Assembly (NCBI GenBank): GCA_017410165.1 | Contig: JAFQRH010000015.1 | Location: forward strand, 1-48,085 | DNA: 48,085 bases | Source of the DNA: Alistipes sp. | GTDB taxonomy: Bacteria; Bacteroidota; Bacteroidia; Bacteroidales; Rikenellaceae | Reading direction: 5' to 3' | Part shown: positions 42,571 through 48,085 of the stretch, piece by piece | Layout of the letters: every line of letters starts with the position of its first letter | How positions within the stretch are numbered: the first letter of the stretch is position 1 | The notes under the pieces: model-generated | Seen by the model: only the letters and a program-made list of their open reading frames with translations | Told to the model about the DNA's origin: nothing | Databases searched by the model: none | Position numbers and translations under genes: made by a program

Positions 42571-43512
42571 TTATTGCACTGCGCCCGACAGCGCATACTC
42601 TATCTCCGCCACTGACGACGAGTCCTTGACGAGCACCCTCTTATCCCTATCGAGCAGATAGAGCGACGGAATAGCACGCAAATCGTACAACCTCTGTTGC
42701 TCGATTACACACCCCTCGTCGTAGCCATTTATCCACTCCGACGGCAGTGGATGTTTGCGCCACTCCGCCAAATCGCGGTCGGGATATATCGCCAACACCG
42801 TAAGTCGCGCATCGGCAATCATCTCCGAGAGTAGCGGCGAGTGTTCGATTGCCTGCTGAATATCACGACACATCGGGCAGCCCGGATTATTTATATACAC
42901 GAGCGTATAATCCGCCTTGACGGCATAGAGCGACGATGTGCGACCGGAGCCCATCGTAAAGCGAAAATCCGTAGCGCGTGAGCCGATACGGTTGCGGCGA
43001 GCCAATTCGAGGTCGTATTGCGGCACAAGCCGTTCATACTCGTCGTAGAACGGTGCGGAGAGTTGTGCTTCCAACACCGGAATATAGAGTTCGTCACTAC
43101 GCAGAGGCGAATTTGGATCGTGCAACACTCGCTCGGAGAGCATTACAAAGTAGTCGAACATTCGACGCGATACGGAGGCACGCTGCATCAATCGGCGCAT
43201 CGGAGAGCCATCGACCGGCCCAACGACATTCGCAACATATCCCGCAAATGCGCGCAACATCTCTGCTGTATCGACCTTGGCAATGAAGAGCGTATCCGAG
43301 AAATCGAACCCGTCCCAATAGTGCTCCACCATATAGTCGCGTTGCTTCTCCTGCGCTATGTATGCAGGCGGAGCGACACTCTTAAAATGGTACGATTCGG
43401 CAGGGGTGTCGGTCGCCGACGCATCTGCCCTTTTCGACGGCGACAAGCCGCACGCCGTAGCACTCAACGCCAACAGCACACTATATAATAATATGGTCGC
43501 TATGTTTTTCAT
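42571..43512 (-). CDS. Thioredoxin-fold lipoprotein, DUF5106-like
   Basis: About 313 residues from MKNIATILLYSVLLALSA, with a lipobox ending at Cys in ATACG. The N-terminal half (YWDGFDFSDT... to about residue 140) resembles DUF5106, common in front of thioredoxin-like domains in Bacteroidales. The C-terminal half has YINNPGCPMCRDIQQ, a Cys-x-x-Cys redox pair, and an IPSLYLLD strand that contains the cis-proline of the fold. A periplasmic thiol-redox role is likely. The start two codons upstream (43518) is also possible. Confidence 0.82.
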   Translation of the reverse strand: MKNIATILLYSVLLALSATACGLSPSKRADASATDTPAESYHFKSVAPPAYIAQEKQRDYMVEHYWDGFDFSDTLFIAKVDTAEMLRAFAGYVANVVGPVDGSPMRRLMQRASVSRRMFDYFVMLSERVLHDPNSPLRSDELYIPVLEAQLSAPFYDEYERLVPQYDLELARRNRIGSRATDFRFTMGSGRTSSLYAVKADYTLVYINNPGCPMCRDIQQAIEHSPLLSEMIADARLTVLAIYPDRDLAEWRKHPLPSEWINGYDEGCVIEQQRLYDLRAIPSLYLLDRDKRVLVKDSSSVAEIEYALSGAVQ

Positions 43513-43556
43513 CAGCACATTGCCCGATTATCCGTTTATGCGATGTAAATATACAA

Positions 43557-43596
43557 CAAAATCCCGTCCGACGCACTATGGTCGAACGGGATTTTG
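43557..43596. terminator. Terminator between the TPR protein and the thioredoxin-like gene
   Basis: CAAAATCCCGTccGAC and GTCgaACGGGATTTTG form a long stem with a short loop and A/T tracts both ways. It ends the minus-strand TPR gene. Confidence 0.85.
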
Positions 43597-43616
43597 ATAC
43601 GTTTGGTCGAAAAACA

Positions 43617-44570
43617 CTATTTTTTCAACTCTGCCAAAGCGGCCTTTGCCGGCTCTACGCTGCTACCTGCAACAACCTTTTCGAGGTTTACGATTGCCTG
43701 CGGTTTCATCTCCTTTGCGTTGTAAGCAGCACCGAGGATGAAGTAAACATCGCTCTTGTTCTCGTCGTCGGTCTGTGCCAAAGCAGCAGTCTCGCCCAAC
43801 TCGATAACCTTATCGTAGTCCTTCTTGTTGTTGTATGCCTGGATACGAATCTTCTCTGCCAAAGCCGAAGTAGGATCGGTCGAGAGCATAACCTCTGCCA
43901 TTGCGATAATACCGTCGTTGTCACCTGCCTGCTGCAAACGAGCAACCTCGTTGTTGGTGTACATCGACATCTTCTCACGAGCCGAAGCGATAGCGTCTGC
44001 ATACTTGGTTGCGTTCATACCGCAGATGTTGTTGCAAACGTCCATACCCTTCTGATACTCACCCAACTTGAAGTAGCTCTCAGCGAGGTTGAGTGCCATA
44101 TCCGTATTACGTGGGTTAGCGGCATAGCCCTTCTCGAAAACTGCAACAGCAGTGATGTAGTCCTCGGCATTGAATGCCTCACCACCCTGCACCTGATAAA
44201 CCTTTGCAAGAATCATATTCGACTTCGCTTTGCCCTGCATATCACCCCACAACTCTGCCTTCTCGGCTGCCTTGGTAAGGTTCTCGATAGCAGTAGCGAA
44301 ATCCTTGCGACCCGCAGCGGCTGTACCGATACGCTGGTAGCACGTAGGGATATACTTCTTTGCAGTAGCCACGCAGTTTACCACGTTGCTATCCTCCGAA
44401 TCAGCACCGCCCTTGACAACCGACTCGAAATTGGCCAATGCCTTTGTCCAATCCTTCGCTTGAAGGGCTGCTGCACCCTCGTTGTACTTTGCTACAATTT
44501 CACCTGCACTTTGAGCCGATACCATTGCAAACGAGAGCAATGCGACTGCCATCAAAACAACTTTTTTCAT
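43617..44570 (-). CDS. Secreted TPR-repeat protein
   Basis: 317 residues with signal peptide MKKVVLMAVALLSFAMVSAQ. The mature protein consists of TPR hairpins such as AKYNEGAAALQAKDWTKALANFESVV and AVFEKGYAANPRNTDMALNLAESYFKLGEYQKGMD. No catalytic domain. Common periplasmic TPR protein of Bacteroidetes; partner unknown. Its own consensus promoter lies 87 bp upstream. Confidence 0.85.
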   Translation of the reverse strand: MKKVVLMAVALLSFAMVSAQSAGEIVAKYNEGAAALQAKDWTKALANFESVVKGGADSEDSNVVNCVATAKKYIPTCYQRIGTAAAGRKDFATAIENLTKAAEKAELWGDMQGKAKSNMILAKVYQVQGGEAFNAEDYITAVAVFEKGYAANPRNTDMALNLAESYFKLGEYQKGMDVCNNICGMNATKYADAIASAREKMSMYTNNEVARLQQAGDNDGIIAMAEVMLSTDPTSALAEKIRIQAYNNKKDYDKVIELGETAALAQTDDENKSDVYFILGAAYNAKEMKPQAIVNLEKVVAGSSVEPAKAALAELKK

Positions 44571-44656
44571 AATTTTTAAGGTAGTTTTAATTTAAGTTTT
44601 TTTATGTTTTTAATTTCGTTTTGTCGTATTTCGACGCTATTATTTCCAACAATTCG

Positions 44657-44688
44657 CAAATATAGTGGTTTTGTGCAAAAAAAACAAA
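44657..44688 (-). promoter_or_regulatory. Consensus promoter of the TPR gene
   Basis: TTTG (44688-44685), 20 bp, TATATTTG (44664-44657), minus strand. The -33 box lies 1 bp from the tadA stop codon region. Confidence 0.7.
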
Positions 44689-44689
44689 T

Positions 44690-45136
44690 TCACCTCAATT
44701 TTGCAAAAAAATCGGTCATCAACCGTTCACACTCCTCGGCAAGCACGCCTGCTCGTACTTCGGTTCGTGGGTGTAGTAATCGATCGCCGATGCGCGAATA
44801 TCCGCGTTTGGCATCCGATGCACCATAGACGATGCGCCCAATCTGACTCCAAGCCAACGCACCGGCGCACATCACACACGGCTCGACAGTCACGTACAAC
44901 GTGCAATCAGTCAGATACTTGCCACCCAAAGTCGAGGCCGCTGCCGTAATAGCTTGAATCTCGGCGTGAGCCGTCACATCGACAAGCGTCTCCACCAGAT
45001 TATGCCCTCGACCAACAACTCTGCCACCCGAGACAATCACCGCTCCGACAGGTACCTCGTCACTATCAAACGCCTCTTGCGCCTCTTTTATTGCCAAACG
45101 CATATATTTTTCGTCGGTTTCGAGAGATACTTCCAT
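44690..45136 (-). CDS. tadA: tRNA-specific adenosine deaminase
   Basis: A 148-residue deaminase that makes inosine at tRNA position 34. Zinc and catalytic residues are His57-Ala-Glu59 (HAE) and Cys87, Cys90 (PCVMC). YGASDAKRGYS and the C-terminal RLMTDFFAKLR are typical. It is divergent from aspS, sharing a 77-bp promoter region. Confidence 0.95.
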   Translation of the reverse strand: MEVSLETDEKYMRLAIKEAQEAFDSDEVPVGAVIVSGGRVVGRGHNLVETLVDVTAHAEIQAITAAASTLGGKYLTDCTLYVTVEPCVMCAGALAWSQIGRIVYGASDAKRGYSRIGDRLLHPRTEVRAGVLAEECERLMTDFFAKLR

Positions 45137-45145
45137 AAATTTTCT

Positions 45146-45199
45146 TATTTTTGCACGTTAATTACCGCAAAGGTACAAAAAGCGAAAAAGAAATACAAT
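45146..45199. promoter_or_regulatory. Divergent promoters of tadA and aspS
   Basis: Plus strand: TATTTTTG (45146-45153) for aspS, 60 bp upstream. Minus strand: TACCTTTG (45175-45168), with ATTG 20 bp upstream (45199-45196), for tadA. Confidence 0.5.
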
Positions 45200-45213
45200 A
45201 CAAATAAAGCACT

Positions 45214-46974
45214 ATGTACAGAAGTAATACTTGTGGCGAATTGAGAGCCGCGAATATCAATCAGTGCGTAACACTGGCGGGTTGGGTACAGAAAGTACGT
45301 AACCTCGGAGCAATGACATTCATCGACTTGCGCGACCGTTACGGCATCACGCAGATTGTTGTCGAGGAGACCTCTGCCGAGCAGACACGCACAACAGCGG
45401 CACGTCTTGGTCGCGAGTTTGTCATTCAGGTTAAGGGTCGCGTTATCGAGCGACAGTCGAAGAATCCGAAGATGCCTACGGGCGATATCGAGGTGGCTGC
45501 CGACGAGATTACGATTCTGACCGAGGCGGTAACTCCGCCGTTCACCATCGAGGAGCATTCGGACGGTGGCGACGATTTGCGTATGAAGTATCGCTACCTC
45601 GACCTGCGTCGTCCGCCATTGCAGCGCAATATGATTCTGCGCCACAAGATGGCTCAGGAGATTCGTCGCTTCCTCGACAGCGAGGGTTTTCTCGAAATCG
45701 AGACGCCATATCTGATTAAATCGACACCGGAGGGTGCGCGCGATTTTGTTGTTCCAAGCCGTATGAACCCGAACGAGTTCTACGCCCTGCCACAGTCGCC
45801 GCAGACGTTGAAGCAGTTGTTGATGGTTGCCGGTTACGACCGCTACTTCCAGATTGTACGCTGTTTCCGCGACGAGGATTTGCGCGCCGACCGTCAGCCG
45901 GAGTTTACGCAAATCGACTGCGAGATGTCGTTTGTCGAGCAGGACGACGTACTCGAAATCTTCGAGCGTTGGGCAAAACATATGTTCAAGAGCGTGCTGG
46001 GCATCGAATTTAACGAGCCATTGCGCCGTATGCCTTGGATTGAGGCGATGGAGAAGTATGGTTCGGACAAACCGGATTTGCGTTTCGGTATGGAGTTCGC
46101 CGACATCACCGACTTGGCACACGGCCATTCGTTTTCGGTGTTCGATGATGCAGAGTACGTAGTTGGTTTCGCCGCTACGGGCTGCGCTTCGTACACACGT
46201 AAGCAGATTGATGCGCTGACCGAGTTCGTGAAACGTCCGCAGGTTGGTGCCAAGGGTCTGGTATGGATTCGTTTGGAGCAGGGAGGAGGCATCAAGTCGT
46301 CGATCGACAAGTTCTTCTCGCCGGAGGATTTGCGAGCCATTGCCGAGCGTTTGGGCGCAAAGGAGGGCGACCTCTGCCTCGTTATGTGTGGCAAGAAGTT
46401 CAAGGTGCTGACCCAGCTCTGCACACTCCGCTTGGAGGTTGCCGAGCAGTTGGGCTTGCGCGATCCGAAGAAGTTCGCTCCGCTGTGGGTTATCGACTTC
46501 CCGATGTTCGAGTGGGATGACGAAACCGAGCGTTTCTACGCTATGCACCACCCGTTCACATCGCCAAAGCCGGAGGATGTTCAATACCTCGAAAGCGATC
46601 CGGCTCGCGTTCGCGCCAATGCGTACGACTTCGTATGTAACGGCACCGAGTTGGGTGGCGGTTCGATTCGTATCCACGATGCACAGTTGCAGTCGCTCAT
46701 CTTCAAATGCCTCGGTTTCACGCCGGAGCAGGCAGAGGCGCAGTTCGGCTTCCTGATTAACGCCTTCAAGTTCGGCGCACCGCCTCACGGTGGTTTGGCA
46801 TTCGGTTTCGACCGTTTGTGCTCGCTCTTTGGTGGCTCGGAGTCGATTCGCGACTATATCGCATTCCCGAAGAACAACGCCGGCCGCGACGTGATGCTCG
46901 ATGGCCCGTCGCCAATCGCACCGGAACAGTTGGAGGAGTTGTATCTCTCGCTGGTTACCCCGACCGAGAAATAA
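45214..46974 (+). CDS. aspS: Aspartyl-tRNA synthetase
   Basis: A 586-residue class IIb synthetase of bacterial length. The N-terminal OB fold ([20 protein letters not shown]) binds the anticodon; motif 2 is [18 protein letters not shown], and motif 3 lies in [10 protein letters not shown] near the C terminus. The bacterial insertion domain between them (GAD domain) is present, with the [12 protein letters not shown] and [10 protein letters not shown] segments. Terminator directly follows. Confidence 0.98.
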   Translation: MYRSNTCGELRAANINQCVTLAGWVQKVRNLGAMTFIDLRDRYGITQIVVEETSAEQTRTTAARLGREFVIQVKGRVIERQSKNPKMPTGDIEVAADEITILTEAVTPPFTIEEHSDGGDDLRMKYRYLDLRRPPLQRNMILRHKMAQEIRRFLDSEGFLEIETPYLIKSTPEGARDFVVPSRMNPNEFYALPQSPQTLKQLLMVAGYDRYFQIVRCFRDEDLRADRQPEFTQIDCEMSFVEQDDVLEIFERWAKHMFKSVLGIEFNEPLRRMPWIEAMEKYGSDKPDLRFGMEFADITDLAHGHSFSVFDDAEYVVGFAATGCASYTRKQIDALTEFVKRPQVGAKGLVWIRLEQGGGIKSSIDKFFSPEDLRAIAERLGAKEGDLCLVMCGKKFKVLTQLCTLRLEVAEQLGLRDPKKFAPLWVIDFPMFEWDDETERFYAMHHPFTSPKPEDVQYLESDPARVRANAYDFVCNGTELGGGSIRIHDAQLQSLIFKCLGFTPEQAEAQFGFLINAFKFGAPPHGGLAFGFDRLCSLFGGSESIRDYIAFPKNNAGRDVMLDGPSPIAPEQLEELYLSLVTPTEK

Positions 46975-46999
46975 CACTCAACAATAAATATCTATTCTA

Positions 47000-47035
47000 C
47001 ACGCTCCGTCCATCATCAGGCGGAGCGTTTTTTTT
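47000..47035 (+). terminator. Terminator of aspS
   Basis: ACGCTCCG and CGGAGCGT stem followed by eight T. Confidence 0.9.
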
Positions 47036-47060
47036 GACAATATAGAACAAATGTATGTGC

Positions 47061-47076
47061 TATTTTTGTATATTTG
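47061..47076 (+). promoter_or_regulatory. Tandem -7 elements upstream of the DNA glycosylase-like gene
   Basis: TATTTTTG (47061-47068) and TATATTTG (47069-47076) lie end to end, 17-25 bp before the ATG; no good -33 box. Confidence 0.45.
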
Positions 47077-47092
47077 TACTATTAGTTAAGAT

Positions 47093-47707
47093 ATGATGCA
47101 CACAATCGACACCGAACACCATCCACTAACACCATTTATACCGAATGGAGCACGAGTGCTTATGCTCGGCAGTTTCCCACCCGGACGCGAGCGATGGTCG
47201 ATGGATTTTTTCTACCCAAATTGGATAAACGATATGTGGCGCATCATCGGTTTGATCTTCTATGGAGACAAACACCATTTTGAAATAACCGGTGAACGAC
47301 GTTTCGATCGTGAAAAGATTATGACATTTTGTGCCACGAATGGCATTGCGCTCTACGATGCGGCTGTCGAGGTGCGACGATTAAAAGCGAACGCATCTGA
47401 CAAATTCTTGGAGGTGGTCACACACACTGATATTACTCGCCTAATCGACTATATACCAGAGTGTCGCGCCATTATCACAACCGGTGAAAAGGCCGCCGAA
47501 ATCGTTGCCAATCAATTCGGTGTAGAGATACCCGCTGTCGGCAACTCTGTCGCCATCCACTTCAATGGACGCACACTTGCACTTTGGCGTACGCCATCTA
47601 CATCTCGCGCCTACCCACTCGCCCTCGACCGCAAAGCCGACATCTACCGAGTAATATTTGAGAGATATCTCGACAACAGCGTATTTTATATAAATAACCC
47701 TCATTAG
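47093..47707 (+). CDS. Uracil-DNA glycosylase-like protein
   Basis: A 204-residue protein of the uracil-DNA glycosylase superfamily. The N-terminal LMLGSFPPGRERWSMDFFYP segment corresponds to motif 1 (GxxPG type), with Asn/Asp substitutions; NGIALYDAA and the ITTGEKAAEIV and WRTPSTSRAYP segments match the later strands, the last being the DNA-intercalation loop region. It is related to mismatch-specific and single-strand-selective families, but the exact subfamily is unclear. A second ATG, one codon downstream, is an alternative start. Stand-alone gene before the rRNA locus. Confidence 0.78.
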   Translation: MMHTIDTEHHPLTPFIPNGARVLMLGSFPPGRERWSMDFFYPNWINDMWRIIGLIFYGDKHHFEITGERRFDREKIMTFCATNGIALYDAAVEVRRLKANASDKFLEVVTHTDITRLIDYIPECRAIITTGEKAAEIVANQFGVEIPAVGNSVAIHFNGRTLALWRTPSTSRAYPLALDRKADIYRVIFERYLDNSVFYINNPH

Positions 47708-47760
47708 ATTAGGCGAAGTTTACATCTTTTATCTTCTCCTCTTGATTTTTGTGGAGATAT

Positions 47761-47946
47761 GCCTCTTTAAGAGAAGAACTTCGATCTCTCAATTTTTCAT
47801 TTGCACCGGAATTATAGCGTGCCGTAATGAAGAATGACGACTTGGATAGTACTACTCGTACAGCCAAGTCGTCATTCAAATAAGGTGCACTAGAAACCGG
47901 TGCAAATAAAAAAGAGAAGATCGAATCTTGTCGGTCTTCTCTTAAA

Positions 47947-47951
<5 letters not shown>
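47761..47951. repeat. Long imperfect inverted repeat overlapping the 5S rRNA 3' end and terminator
   Basis: Arms pair in register about a centre near 47855: GCCTCTTTAAGAGAAGA (47761-47777) with 47935-47951, a perfect 17 bp; ATTTGCACCGG (47799-47809) with 47897-47907, perfect 11 bp; GAATGACGACTTGG (47832-47845) with 47864-47877, perfect 14 bp. The stretches between are similar with small gaps (TTCGATC..TCTC on both sides). The outer right arm includes the last four bases of the 5S gene. Confidence 0.85.
47908..47944 (-). terminator. Terminator of the rRNA operon
   Basis: In transcript sense AAGAGAAGA, a loop, TCTTCTCTT then a T run (minus strand), directly after the 5S gene. Confidence 0.8.
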
Positions 47952-48058
<107 letters not shown>

Positions 48059-48085
48059 ATCTTGTTTAGGTCTTTTTTCAGAACC

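Noticed and set aside
45145..46977. 610-codon ORF opposite aspS
   Set aside because: Same shadow effect; aspS is complete.

Overview
The window looks like chromosome of an anaerobic gut-type Bacteroidales, most probably a member of the Alistipes/Rikenellaceae group. The evidence is a complete Na+-translocating NADH:quinone reductase operon, Bacteroidetes-type promoters (TTTG, about 20 bp, TAnnTTTG) in front of many genes, few Shine-Dalgarno sequences, a GGGtGRT protein, reverse rubrerythrin, DUF2807 and DUF5106-like envelope proteins, an AddA/AddB-like nuclease pair and a serine-type sulfatase. The genus assignment is inference from gene content and style; the phylum is well supported. No integrase, transposase, CRISPR array or tRNA was seen.

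Layout. 1-3.7 kb: start of a lipoprotein gene leaving the left edge, an intergenic region with 10-bp-phased repeats, an Fe-S scaffold-like gene plus GGGtGRT gene whose 3' end and terminator are duplicated, a small secreted protein, and a rod-like structured RNA (6S-like candidate). 3.7-9.6 kb: nqrABCDEF on the minus strand. 9.7-13.2 kb: TatD-like hydrolase, tcdA-like, 2-hydroxyacid dehydrogenase and lysA on the plus strand. 13.3-17.5 kb: gpmI and alaS, minus. 17.6-20.1 kb: two tandem M23 peptidases and a HAD phosphatase. 20.1-27.9 kb: AddB-like (minus) and AddA-like (plus) proteins, separated by two divergent envelope genes. 27.9-30.9 kb: a tight three-gene unit of ABC exporter, HPr-kinase-like protein and S26B-type peptidase, the best candidate for a poorly described system. 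31.0-33.8 kb: tsf, rpsB, rpsI, rplM. 34.0-39.3 kb: PH-domain membrane protein, outer-membrane barrel and large TPR protein. 39.5-44.6 kb: OsmC, sulfatase, reverse rubrerythrin, thioredoxin-like lipoprotein, TPR protein. 44.7-47.7 kb: tadA, aspS and a uracil-DNA-glycosylase-like protein. The right edge holds a 5S rRNA gene on the minus strand, the distal end of an rRNA operon whose 23S would lie outside the window, with a long inverted repeat spanning its terminator.

Functionally most of the window is core metabolism and information processing. The less explained parts are the GGGtGRT pair, the exporter/kinase/peptidase trio, the TPR/barrel pair, and several non-coding structures: phased repeats, rod-like RNA, tail duplication, 5S-linked palindrome and a perfect 20-bp palindrome.
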